Below are positions 1 to 8,608 of a stretch of DNA of 64,000 nucleotides, one piece after another. Under the pieces are notes generated by a model. The model was not told where the DNA came from. It made no database searches and saw only the letters and a program-made list of their open reading frames with translations. Within the stretch, counting starts at the first letter, position 1. Each line of letters begins with the position of its first letter. The translations under genes and the position numbers were made by a program. The stretch is from Sphingobacterium sp. N143 (lineage in GTDB: Bacteria; Bacteroidota; Bacteroidia; Sphingobacteriales; Sphingobacteriaceae): positions 1-64,000 of the forward strand of contig NZ_JACAIS010000003.1 of assembly GCF_030325625.1 (NCBI RefSeq), given 5' to 3'.

Positions 1-283
1 AAATTAATAAATTTATAACGCAAAATACTCCTTAAGGAATTTGACCTATGTGTCTAATTTAGTTTGAAGACATACAAGCAGAGTTGATATTAATTCGTTG
101 TTGCATTGTTTTGTTTGTTATTAAATGAACAGTTCTTGTTTGTGTGGAAAGTATCAACAGAAAGGCCAAAAAATATATACCGCTAAAAATCAAATCATTA
201 CAAAATAAAACGATTGTAAACATACACGATATAAAGTGATATTACCTTGATGATCACTATATTTAATGACACAACATCATCGG
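1..283. other. AT-rich stretch with no gene seen
   Basis: This stretch lies downstream of the short-chain dehydrogenase, whose stop is at 284. I see no open frame with protein character, no clear terminator hairpin and no RNA gene. It may hold the 3' end region of a neighbouring unit outside the window. Confidence 0.4.
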
Positions 284-1018
284 CTATGAAATAGAAATCC
301 CTCCATCTACTGGTAGAATAATTCCCGTGGTCCATTTTGACTCCAAAATAGCGACCGCAACCGAAACAATATCGTCAACATTTCCACGGCGTTGTAATGG
401 AATTTGTTTTTTTTCGCTTTCCTGAATGGTTAAAACAGTCTCATCATCATAACCAGCCGCTTTCAATATTCCGGTATTGGTAGGCCCTGGAGCAATGGCA
501 TTTACTTTGATACCAAGTGGCGCCAACTCAAGTGACCAGATTTTCGTTAACATATTCAGGCCTGCTTTTGCGGATCCATATGCGCTTAAATCAGCATATA
601 CTTTAATTCCATGACTACTAGTGATATTGAGAATATGTCCATTGGTCGCTGCTAAGAACTTTAAACATTTAGAAGCAAGCAAAGTGGGACCGATCAAATG
701 GGCTTGGTACATAGCTTCCAATGAGGATTTTGAAATGTCCTTTAAACTTGTCAATTCCACGTGTCCTGCACTGTTGACCAGAATATCCAATAAACCATTC
801 CAATCGTTTTCTATAAAGTTGACGAGATCCGCCAAATGATTTTCATTCGCACTGTCATATACTATAGTGCGGATACCAGGCATCGCTGCTTTTGCCGAAT
901 TTAGCTTATCTTTGCTTCTGCCGGTAATCAGGACATCCCATCCTTTTTCATAAAAGTGTTTGGCTATACCATAACCGATACCGGATGAACCTCCAGCAAT
1001 TAGAATTTTATTATTCAT
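284..1018 (-). CDS. SDR family NAD(P)-dependent oxidoreductase
   Basis: A 244-residue classical short-chain dehydrogenase/reductase, predicted to be cytoplasmic. The N-terminal Rossmann motif GGSSGIGYG is at about residues 9-17, NSAG (a variant of NNAG) at about 82-85, the catalytic Ser in NITSS near 134, and the YxxxK pair at Y147 and K151. The PG motif after beta-6 and a C-terminal DGG complete the family pattern, and the length is normal. The substrate cannot be told from sequence. The gene is divergent from an HxlR regulator that starts 134 bases away, an arrangement typical of a regulator and the detoxification enzyme it controls, so it may reduce a reactive carbonyl or quinone-like compound (inference). 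Confidence 0.9.
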   Translation of the reverse strand: MNNKILIAGGSSGIGYGIAKHFYEKGWDVLITGRSKDKLNSAKAAMPGIRTIVYDSANENHLADLVNFIENDWNGLLDILVNSAGHVELTSLKDISKSSLEAMYQAHLIGPTLLASKCLKFLAATNGHILNITSSHGIKVYADLSAYGSAKAGLNMLTKIWSLELAPLGIKVNAIAPGPTNTGILKAAGYDDETVLTIQESEKKQIPLQRRGNVDDIVSVAVAILESKWTTGIILPVDGGISIS

Positions 1019-1073
1019 ATATTATATATTTATAAACGGTCAAAAATAAAACACAAAAACTTGAATAACAATA

Positions 1074-1091
1074 ACTTACCACAAGGTTAGT
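1074..1091. promoter_or_regulatory. candidate HxlR operator (imperfect palindrome)
   Basis: ACTTACC, four bases, then GGTTAGT form an imperfect inverted repeat with one mismatch between the arms. It lies between the divergent SDR and HxlR genes. HxlR proteins are winged-helix dimers that bind short inverted repeats, so this is the best operator candidate in the gap. It is found by eye only. Confidence 0.3.
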
Positions 1092-1152
1092 AACTGAAAA
1101 TATGGTTTGAATTATTGATTGAGAGCTTGTTAAAAAAAAATAAAATAAAAAA

Positions 1153-1506
1153 ATGAGTTATAGCAGACGATCTACCATCAACTGTGAGAATAATCCTAAT
1201 GTTGATTGTACCATCGAGGCGTCTTTGTCGATCCTTGGAGGTAAATGGAAACTAAAAATCTATAAAGCTTTGAGGGCTGGCCATCCCTTACGATTTAAAG
1301 AGATCAAAGATCGATTGGATCCTATATCGGACAAGACATTGACCGCACAACTTCGTGAAATGGAAGAAGATAAGCTTATCACTAGGGAAGTATTTCCTGT
1401 TGTACCTCCAAAGGTGGAGTACCAACTAACGGACTTGGGTAAATCGTTGGAAGAGATTTTTCTCGCCCTTGAAAAATGGGGTAAAATTTATATCAATCAA
1501 CGATAA
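1153..1506 (+). CDS. HxlR family winged-helix transcriptional regulator
   Basis: A 117-residue protein that is almost entirely one HxlR (DUF24) winged-helix domain. The hallmark LGGKWKLKI is at about residues 27-36, the KTLTAQLREME recognition region near 64-74, and a VEYQLTDLG wing near 87-95. Cysteines lie at about positions 11 and 19, just before the domain, where redox-sensing HxlR members such as YodB and HypR carry their reactive Cys. It is divergent from the SDR gene at 284-1018 and probably controls that gene and itself, either as a thiol/electrophile sensor or as a small-ligand sensor. Which of the two is inference. Confidence 0.92.
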   Translation: MSYSRRSTINCENNPNVDCTIEASLSILGGKWKLKIYKALRAGHPLRFKEIKDRLDPISDKTLTAQLREMEEDKLITREVFPVVPPKVEYQLTDLGKSLEEIFLALEKWGKIYINQR

Positions 1507-1815
1507 CTTATTTTTCGCATCGTTTATTTCATTGATTAAGATATCCCCGGTCTACAATATCTTTTTCTCTGATGTCATAACAGAACGCCTAATTAAATAT
1601 TAGTCATTTTGTTGTTAAGCCAGTTGGTATATTGGAAACTCTACCAGTTTCCAATATACCAACTGGCCATCATCTCCTTAATAACCAATTGGTGTCTTAT
1701 GCCCCAGTAATTCACATGGTTGTATTTGATTGTCATCTATCGACCACACCCTCATGGGCCTTTGCGGAACCTGCAAAGGAAATTTACCCACCCTGAGGCT
1801 CGAAACAAAAAAATA
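1507..1815. other. convergent intergenic region with long hairpin and a possible gene remnant
   Basis: This gap lies between the HxlR stop and the stop of the minus-strand glycosidase. It holds a 22-bp perfect inverted repeat (1619-1667). Between the hairpin and the glycosidase is a minus-strand open stretch (about 1678-1815) in the same frame as that gene but behind its TAG stop. It reads like protein, with peptides such as RVWSIDD and CELLGHKTP. No start codon or family could be assigned. Confidence 0.4.
1619..1667. terminator. perfect 22-bp hairpin between convergent genes
   Basis: Arms 1619-1640 and 1646-1667 are perfectly complementary around a 5-base loop. It is placed as a bidirectional terminator for the HxlR gene (+) and the glycosidase (-). 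However, it is unusually long, has no clear U-tract, and lies over 110 bases from either stop codon. A small repeat element is the alternative. Confidence 0.55.
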
Positions 1816-4035
1816 CTATTTTACTTTTTGCAGTTTGCAAAGTAAGGCGTCACGCACATTTACATAAAGTGAAAAAGACTGTTCCTTCTCATCTATTTTT
1901 CCAATCCTCGTTCCTGTAAAAAAATCTATAATCTCAAAATTCCCGCTGTCTAATCCAATTGTTTTTCGTTCAAATACCGCTTCAAATGGCTTCTCCTCAT
2001 CAAAATTAAAAGCTGAAACAAGTAGGTCTTTATCTTTCAGGTAAAAACTAAGCTGTTGATCCATACACTCTCCAACTGATAATTTTAATGGCATAAAAGC
2101 TTTCGGAGCTGCAAAAAAATTTGTAACAGCTGAACTATTGAGATATTTCTTTGCTCTTTCAGAGGACAATTGGTCGCGATAATCTGAACCATCTCCTAGA
2201 ATACTTCCCATCGTAATAAGCGAGATCAACCGTGTCTTTACCTCATTCTCATTTAAATCAGGGTGTTTTTGAAACTTACGCATAACTAGGTTGTCCATGT
2301 TTGTATAGGGCCATAATGTTCCTTGTACCCATCCCATATGGGAAGCCGTTATCATCGATGCAGCGGTACTTCCATAATGTGCAAAACCTGGCTGACCATC
2401 ACGAAGGTGGGAATGGACATCCGTCGAAACAAATCGCGTATGTGCATATTGATGTGGAAACATTGGCGAAATAGCCATACTAATAAAAACATCATTTCCC
2501 ATGATAGAATCAGCCAGATGCTTAAAGAGTTTCATACCGTAATTATAAGCCTGCATCCCACTCCTTACTTTGGGGTCATACCATTTTACAGCCTCTAAAG
2601 ATCCCGCTGTCAAGAAATCAATCTTAATAAATTTGGCCCCAATAGCATGTGCTTTTTCTATTTGGTTGATCATCGACATCCTAGTTGCTGGATGTGTAGG
2701 ATCCATAGGATACGCTCCCCATTCACCATCTTTAAATGGAATTGGGTGATTTTTGTCATCACGTAGAATAACCTCTCTCAGAGGAACCTTCGTACCAGGC
2801 AATAAGGCGTTCTCAATATTATTACTCCAGGTCCAAAGTGAAAATGGGCTACAGTAAAATCCTATTTCCTGTCCTGCACTCCGAGCATAATCCCCTATCT
2901 TTTTTAATACCTCAGTCGAATAAATTCCTTGATCATAAGAATCTATACTGATAACCGGCCTTCCTTCTTTATTCCATTGATCCATACCTTTTATAAAATC
3001 AATGGTCTGGTAAACACCTTTGGGCATCATTACGCCTTCATGTCCAAGTACTCCCTCTACACTAAAGCTATTCCAGTACATTGGTGCATTACCCTTCCAT
3101 TGCAAACTGCCATTCATCTGTACCTCAGCTTTTCCAAAATTGATGTTAGATACACGAAAATCATTAGACGATTCAATAAAAATTAAAGGAGACCGTAACT
3201 CTTTAGCCAACATTGTGCCATGAGGCATAACATCATGCGTGCCGTCATTACCACCAAAATTTGCTGGCAATGAGGGATTATCTGGCCTAGCAGCTCCTCC
3301 AAATACAATAAAATTATCGAGTTCGCCTTTATTTTTCGCGGTTAAATAACGTATGCCCGTCTTCCAAAAATCATGTTCAAGACTTCCGACAACAAGACCT
3401 CTATAGGTATTTGCATCATAAATCATCGTGAGTTCATGGCTGACCCCATCCAGCACTTGTCCATCACCTGGCCAGATCTGAGGGAGTAATTTTCCCCAGT
3501 TATCGTTGTCAAAGGGTAGATCCACTAGCATGGGCTTGGCCCAAGAAAATATTGACTTGCCGCCAGAAGAACTCATTGTACACAACGGACTAATATTACG
3601 CGTTTCCAATATTTGCCCTTTTTTGCTTACTTCCAGGCCAACCTGTAGATGTTGTTTACCTTGATATACTTCAAATATTTGCCTTAGGGACAATCCATCG
3701 CCATCACTATGTGTGAAAATTAAACGTCTGCCACTACCCCAACTATTGCTGATCATTTGCTGGGAGATTTTATGTACGGCTAATGATGAGCTGGTTCTTA
3801 ATCCTGAAGATAGGAGATCAACATACGCAATGGTGTTTTTTAAATTAACACCATTTTCATAGACATAATCGACCGTTCCGGTTTTCAAATTAAAAAGCAA
3901 CTTTCCATTTGGGATCATCCACGATATTACATCGCTTTTAACGTCTACCGGCATCCTACAATACGCATTTACTGCACAAAGACAGAGTAGCATTAATACT
4001 ATAATATTCTTTTTCATCTTTAGCTTTTTTTCCAT
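1816..4035 (-). CDS. secreted clan GH-D-like glycoside hydrolase (putative alpha-galactosidase)
   Basis: A 739-residue exported protein. A hydrophobic signal segment follows a lysine-rich start, and the second Met (start at 4017) gives the cleaner signal peptide. The middle of the protein resembles (alpha/beta)8 alpha-galactosidases: an SIDSYDQG stretch, a GFYCSPFSLWTW stretch, and a KFIKIDF strand whose Asp (about D473) sits where GH27/GH36 enzymes have the KxD nucleophile. A later VSTDVH segment may supply the acid/base Asp. The C-terminus is a beta-sandwich-like region. It is the last gene of the minus-strand locus behind two lipoproteins and susD/susC, so it probably trims an alpha-linked sugar from the imported glycan. 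The exact CAZy family is not certain from sequence alone. Confidence 0.72.
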   Translation of the reverse strand: MEKKLKMKKNIIVLMLLCLCAVNAYCRMPVDVKSDVISWMIPNGKLLFNLKTGTVDYVYENGVNLKNTIAYVDLLSSGLRTSSSLAVHKISQQMISNSWGSGRRLIFTHSDGDGLSLRQIFEVYQGKQHLQVGLEVSKKGQILETRNISPLCTMSSSGGKSIFSWAKPMLVDLPFDNDNWGKLLPQIWPGDGQVLDGVSHELTMIYDANTYRGLVVGSLEHDFWKTGIRYLTAKNKGELDNFIVFGGAARPDNPSLPANFGGNDGTHDVMPHGTMLAKELRSPLIFIESSNDFRVSNINFGKAEVQMNGSLQWKGNAPMYWNSFSVEGVLGHEGVMMPKGVYQTIDFIKGMDQWNKEGRPVISIDSYDQGIYSTEVLKKIGDYARSAGQEIGFYCSPFSLWTWSNNIENALLPGTKVPLREVILRDDKNHPIPFKDGEWGAYPMDPTHPATRMSMINQIEKAHAIGAKFIKIDFLTAGSLEAVKWYDPKVRSGMQAYNYGMKLFKHLADSIMGNDVFISMAISPMFPHQYAHTRFVSTDVHSHLRDGQPGFAHYGSTAASMITASHMGWVQGTLWPYTNMDNLVMRKFQKHPDLNENEVKTRLISLITMGSILGDGSDYRDQLSSERAKKYLNSSAVTNFFAAPKAFMPLKLSVGECMDQQLSFYLKDKDLLVSAFNFDEEKPFEAVFERKTIGLDSGNFEIIDFFTGTRIGKIDEKEQSFSLYVNVRDALLCKLQKVK

Positions 4036-4120
4036 CGGTTAAATGGATAGTTCTCTATTTTTATAAATTTATCAATCATATAATTTTTTCAATGATATTG
4101 CTATCATCCGGAAGAATTAA

Positions 4121-5329
4121 TTACTCTTTCCTAAATGGGGTAATTTCGAGAATATGAACATAATTAGTTCCGCCCCAAGTTTCTAGAACCCTAAATCGGA
4201 GATACCTGAAGGGCTGGATTTCATTTGGAAATGTATAGTCATCTCCTTGCTCTGCAACTTTCCGATCTTCATCACTTACAGAGCCTACAGGAAGACCAGA
4301 AGGTTTTATAGTCATGAAGCCTGCAAGTTTTGTCCAGGATCCCCAGCTTCCATCACTTGACGGATTGTTGCTTCCCCATACTTCAAAGCGTTTGGGATTC
4401 CCGTAGTTATATAAACCTGAAAGGCGCTGCCAAACTTTCAAACGGGACAACTCATGCTCTTCGCCCATATCCAAAGTGAAAGAAAGTGGCAAATCCCTGC
4501 CCGGCGTGTGATATCCCGGTTCATCAAAGTTGTTGTCCCAAAGATTGGTAATTACCCATCCCCAATCAGGTCCGGCATCATTAGGAAGATTAAATTCGTG
4601 AAATTTCGTTTTATCAATAGCAATCGAACGCCGTATCTGCGGGTAAACTTCACTTGCCAATACAAAAATAGTGTCGATGCCATGGTCTTCGGCAAGATAA
4701 CCGGACTTATAACTGACACTAGATCCAAACTTAAAATCTGGAAGCTCTATAGTATTTTGTTTTTGTGAAAGGCGAACCGTTTTCTCCCTCCCAGCATGAT
4801 CAATGTAACTTATCTCTGTCACCACATTCAATGTATCAGGCGCATTAAAATGCAACTGGACCTTATTGTCTTCACTTATGCTATAAGGATTTTGTCTATT
4901 TGGGGATCTATTTAACAATAAGGACTGAAAATTTGTCCCATATACCCTTACATTCTGTATCTGCTGACCAATAGACGCATTTCCATCACGGTCATATGCG
5001 CGGATGGAAAAACTATACACATACTCTGTCAAATCAGGTATAACAACCTGAATGCTGTCTATCGGATTATGGGTATTGGCCTCTACCTGTACAGATTTAT
5101 TGCCATTCTCCCAATTTACGATATAATAGGCAATGTTAGGGTCAGGACTTGGATTCCAAACCAATTTAGTCCTGAAGTGCCCTGCATAGTAACGCAGATT
5201 ACGAGCTTGGCCTGGGTATATGATTTCTTTATTGTCCAAATAATTTTTATAATCATCGGCGTATTTATCACAGGACATTTGAACCAAAATGGTCACCAAC
5301 ATCACAAACGACAACAGTAATCTTTTCAT
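4121..5329 (-). CDS. DUF4998/DUF5000-type surface lipoprotein
   Basis: A 402-residue predicted lipoprotein. The signal peptide ends in a lipobox with Cys at about 20, followed by acidic residues typical of Bacteroidota surface export. The N-terminal half is a pair of fibronectin-like beta domains of the DUF4998 kind (LVWNPSPDPNI, YYIVNWENG). The C-terminal 150 residues (from about 250) form a discoidin-like jelly roll (DUF5000): FDEPGYHT, RLKVWQRL, FEVWGSN, RYLRFRVLETWGG. The same C-terminal module occurs in the neighbouring upstream protein. In PULs such proteins are thought to be glycan-binding accessory proteins (family knowledge). It lies 16 bases after the DUF4959-type gene, so the two are co-transcribed. 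Confidence 0.82.
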   Translation of the reverse strand: MKRLLLSFVMLVTILVQMSCDKYADDYKNYLDNKEIIYPGQARNLRYYAGHFRTKLVWNPSPDPNIAYYIVNWENGNKSVQVEANTHNPIDSIQVVIPDLTEYVYSFSIRAYDRDGNASIGQQIQNVRVYGTNFQSLLLNRSPNRQNPYSISEDNKVQLHFNAPDTLNVVTEISYIDHAGREKTVRLSQKQNTIELPDFKFGSSVSYKSGYLAEDHGIDTIFVLASEVYPQIRRSIAIDKTKFHEFNLPNDAGPDWGWVITNLWDNNFDEPGYHTPGRDLPLSFTLDMGEEHELSRLKVWQRLSGLYNYGNPKRFEVWGSNNPSSDGSWGSWTKLAGFMTIKPSGLPVGSVSDEDRKVAEQGDDYTFPNEIQPFRYLRFRVLETWGGTNYVHILEITPFRKE

Positions 5330-5345
5330 GATTTAATTTTTAAGA

Positions 5346-6575
5346 TTATTGATTAATGCCATAGAATGAAATTTCCATCGCATTTGTATAGCCCAATCCT
5401 CCCCAAGTCTGGTTGACAAGAAATCGTATATATTTGACGGGAGGTGCTGTACTAGGCATTCTAAAATTTATCCCAGCCGCGGCAAAAGCATTATCACTTG
5501 CATTTGCTTGGCTACCTGGTAATCCTGAAGGAGGGTCAGGATACATAAAATTCCCCATATTGACCCAATCACCTGCGATATCACCTGGAGATGAAATTCG
5601 TGGTAAATTCACATCTTTTGGCTGATCAACATTGGATCCCCATATTGTTATTGATTTGGGGTTTTGAAATGAATACATACCTGGCAATCTATTCCATAAG
5701 ACAAAACGGCTGATTTTTGCAGAGGGGCCAATGCCGAAAGTTCCTACTGTCACGGGAGCGTCTTGGGTATGCCATCCAGGTTCGTTCAAACTTCCATCAA
5801 AAAAATACCGTAATTCCCACCCCGGCCAAAGTGGCGCATCAGAGGGTAAGCGATAAACAAAAAATTTACTCTTGTCCAACAAGGTTTCGAAAAGTGGTGT
5901 CAGTTTACTGTAACGAATCTCTGATTTATTACCAAATCGATCGGTAGTATATACACCAAATTCCTGTGGAACAGCTTCAAATCCGCGTAGTGAGACATCA
6001 ACAATCCCGCCATTAATGTATTCAGGATCCTTTTCCTCAAACTTATTTTTACTCGGATCAAATGCCAGCAAATGCACTGATATTGGAGACTTATCCGGAT
6101 TTGCTCCATAAAAGTTAGCACCTCCAAAATCTGCTGTTATATCGAGTCCCTCGTTTACCAAAATGTAATTGGGTGTTTTCGGCTTTACCTTTACGACAAC
6201 CGGATCGGACATTATATTTGCTCGACTTACAGTATGGAGAGTGACATCATATTCACCCGCTTTGGCAAAACCTTCCACCAAAATTGTATCGGTATAAAAG
6301 CTAGTTTTTGATTCGCGCTCATATCCTTCACGAATGGGATACTTGGCCGATACATAAAGTATATTGGGCGATTGGGGGAGTTTGTAAATTATGCGTGCAG
6401 CACCATTGAGATTTTCTACACGTACATCTGTCACAATGCCGGGTTTGGTCTGATCTTCAGAGATCACCTCAACGGGTGATACACTTTTCTTACATGACCA
6501 TATAGTAAGGAATGTTAGAATAATGAACATGCTGTATGCTATTATCCCGCTTCTTTTCAATATTTTATTTTTCAT
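5346..6575 (-). CDS. DUF4959/DUF5126/DUF5000-type surface lipoprotein
   Basis: A 409-residue lipoprotein with lipobox Cys at about 28 (TIWSCKK). The domain order is a DUF4959-like Ig fold (about 40-130), a DUF5126-like middle domain (about 135-230), then a discoidin-like DUF5000 module (about 250-409) with LNEPGWHT, RFVLWNRL, ITIWGSN and IRFLVNQTWGG. The last module is clearly related to that of the following gene. It sits behind susD (6695-8593) across a 119-base gap containing a 19-base palindrome. A role in cell-surface glycan binding with SusC/D is inferred from context and from the family's usual location. Confidence 0.83.
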   Translation of the reverse strand: MKNKILKRSGIIAYSMFIILTFLTIWSCKKSVSPVEVISEDQTKPGIVTDVRVENLNGAARIIYKLPQSPNILYVSAKYPIREGYERESKTSFYTDTILVEGFAKAGEYDVTLHTVSRANIMSDPVVVKVKPKTPNYILVNEGLDITADFGGANFYGANPDKSPISVHLLAFDPSKNKFEEKDPEYINGGIVDVSLRGFEAVPQEFGVYTTDRFGNKSEIRYSKLTPLFETLLDKSKFFVYRLPSDAPLWPGWELRYFFDGSLNEPGWHTQDAPVTVGTFGIGPSAKISRFVLWNRLPGMYSFQNPKSITIWGSNVDQPKDVNLPRISSPGDIAGDWVNMGNFMYPDPPSGLPGSQANASDNAFAAAGINFRMPSTAPPVKYIRFLVNQTWGGLGYTNAMEISFYGINQ

Positions 6576-6649
6576 CTATTTAAATATTTTTTAAGTGCTC
6601 TGTCTCATCAATGTCAATGAGTCTCATTCACTCGGTTATCTTTTTCCTT

Positions 6650-6668
6650 TATGATCAAATTGATCATA
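6650..6668. promoter_or_regulatory. perfect 19-bp palindrome between susD and lipoprotein genes
   Basis: TATGATCAA, one A, TTGATCATA: the arms are perfect around a single base. It lies in the 119-base gap between susD and the downstream lipoprotein gene of the same operon. It could be a repressor site for an internal promoter, or an RNA processing or attenuation hairpin that lowers downstream expression. There is no T-tract on the minus strand to make it a strong terminator. Confidence 0.45.
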
Positions 6669-6694
6669 TCGTCTCCCCTATGATAGGATTGTGA

Positions 6695-8593
6695 TTACCA
6701 ATAAGGATTTTGTGTTAGATTCTCATTGACAATAACAGCCGTATTATTGATCGGCCATAAATAATCACGCAACCCAAAGACTGGGGTGATCACATTTACC
6801 GGCCTATAATAATTCACGGGGTTTTCTTCGTTAATATTCCAGCCTTGCAGTGGTCTGCTCAATACAGACTGTAATTCTTTCCATCTCCTTAGATCCCAAC
6901 CACTCTGACCTTCAAATGCAAGTTCTATTCTCCTCTCCTGATGTATGATCTGACGCATGCCATCTTTGGATTGCACTTTGGTTGGGAGACGTGAAAAATT
7001 GGCCCAGGCCTGCCGAACAGGAGCTAAACCAGCACGCTCACGCACTTTATCAATGTAGGCATATACTTCCTCAGAAGGTGCTGCTCCTACCTCATTTAGC
7101 GATTCGGCATATAACAAATAAAGTCCCGCAAGGCGCATCATCGGCACTTTAAAATCTGCTGGAGTAAAAGTTTCGTCCATGACTGTCATATAATGCACCA
7201 GCTTTTTGGGCCAATATCCAGTGATATTACGAGCGTTTAGACTTTTGGGGCCCGCTATACCGGTAATACCTCGGGCCTGAACATAATATGCATTTTCTTC
7301 ATCAGAAATCCCATTTCCAAACCATATTCCTCCGTCAAACCCAATAGAAGAATAAAAGCGCCTTTCCCGGTTAAAATGTGCACTCACCGTCTCATACCCC
7401 AAACGGATTACGTGCCGATTTTTGTCGTCTCCCGCTTTTAACGCAAGACGATTGGAATAATCCCAAGTTCGGTCCTCATTTATCGGAACCCCATTCTCTG
7501 TGTAGAAAATTTCTGTTGTTGAGATTGGCACCGCCCAATTGGATGGATAGCTATTAGACATGCCCACCGAGCGACCTGTCAATTTAGGCATCGTATATGC
7601 TTGGTAAGAAAAACCAAAATTTAATCCCCAGATCAATTCCGGACTTTCTTCCCAGCGCTGGGTAATTATATTCTGGAGGACTAAAATCTTTTTCAATTCA
7701 TCAGACACATTACGAATATTGGAAGTCGGCAGATCCACAGACAGATGCAGTCCGACTTTTTCACATTCGGCAATAGCTTCACGGCACGCAACGACAGCTT
7801 TTTCCCATTTTTTACCCTCGTAAGATTGCGGAAATAGGAATCTTCCATCTTTATCTTTGAAATTTCTATAATCGGGATTACCGTTAAATAATGGGCTTGC
7901 AGCGGTTGCCAACATTTCAGCCTTGATCGACATGGCCATAAATTTTGTGATCCGGCCAAACTCCTGTACCTTATTTTCAATGGTAACCGGTAAATCAGGG
8001 ATCGCCTCATCCATCAAAGAAATGACGTAGTCAAATGACTCGTCCAATGTTGCACGTTTTCTTTTAGTTTGTGCTATATCTACATCGACCGGATTATTCT
8101 CTTTGATCAAGACAACTGGACCATGTGTCCTCATGAGGTAATAATGATAGTATGCCTTTAAGAATTTAGTTTCAGCTATCCAGCGCTTTTTCTCGTCTTC
8201 CCTTAAGTCAATCGGCTTATCAATGTTTTCCAACATAATATTGCAACGTCGAATTGCTTTGTACATGTTATCCCATTCACCAAGCACCGGGTTACCGCTT
8301 GTCTGAATGCCTCGAATGAGGTTAAAGCCAGCCGAATTAAAATATTGTGTTTCAAGAATCGGGTAAACGATCTCTGCTGAAGTTGTAAAACCTGGATTAT
8401 AGATAACATCCGAAAATTTCTGCATGGTTGAATAACAGCCGAAAAGATAATTTTCGGCTTCATTTCGATTGCGAAAAGCATAGTCCAAGGTACCCACATT
8501 GTCTGGTACGATATCTAAATACTTAGAACATGATGTCAACATTGAGGACATCGAAAGTGCCACAATTAAAACAGATAGATGTACTTTTTTCAT
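6695..8593 (-). CDS. RagB/SusD family nutrient uptake lipoprotein
   Basis: A 632-residue SusD-like outer-membrane lipoprotein that caps its SusC partner and binds the glycan. The lipobox is LTSCSKYLD (Cys about 22), followed by the typical IVPDNVGTLDYAFRN region. TPR-like helices with AEMLATAASPLFNGNPDY lie near 220-240, and the C-terminal family signature ERRIELAFEGQSGWDLRRW is near 555-575. The mature protein ends shortly after LTQNPYW, as is common for SusD. It starts 15 bases after susC (8609-11863). Its PULs with DUF4959-type partners usually target plant- or host-type oligosaccharides, but the ligand is not readable here. Confidence 0.95.
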   Translation of the reverse strand: MKKVHLSVLIVALSMSSMLTSCSKYLDIVPDNVGTLDYAFRNRNEAENYLFGCYSTMQKFSDVIYNPGFTTSAEIVYPILETQYFNSAGFNLIRGIQTSGNPVLGEWDNMYKAIRRCNIMLENIDKPIDLREDEKKRWIAETKFLKAYYHYYLMRTHGPVVLIKENNPVDVDIAQTKRKRATLDESFDYVISLMDEAIPDLPVTIENKVQEFGRITKFMAMSIKAEMLATAASPLFNGNPDYRNFKDKDGRFLFPQSYEGKKWEKAVVACREAIAECEKVGLHLSVDLPTSNIRNVSDELKKILVLQNIITQRWEESPELIWGLNFGFSYQAYTMPKLTGRSVGMSNSYPSNWAVPISTTEIFYTENGVPINEDRTWDYSNRLALKAGDDKNRHVIRLGYETVSAHFNRERRFYSSIGFDGGIWFGNGISDEENAYYVQARGITGIAGPKSLNARNITGYWPKKLVHYMTVMDETFTPADFKVPMMRLAGLYLLYAESLNEVGAAPSEEVYAYIDKVRERAGLAPVRQAWANFSRLPTKVQSKDGMRQIIHQERRIELAFEGQSGWDLRRWKELQSVLSRPLQGWNINEENPVNYYRPVNVITPVFGLRDYLWPINNTAVIVNENLTQNPYW

Positions 8594-8608
8594 AATATCT
8601 GAGATGAT

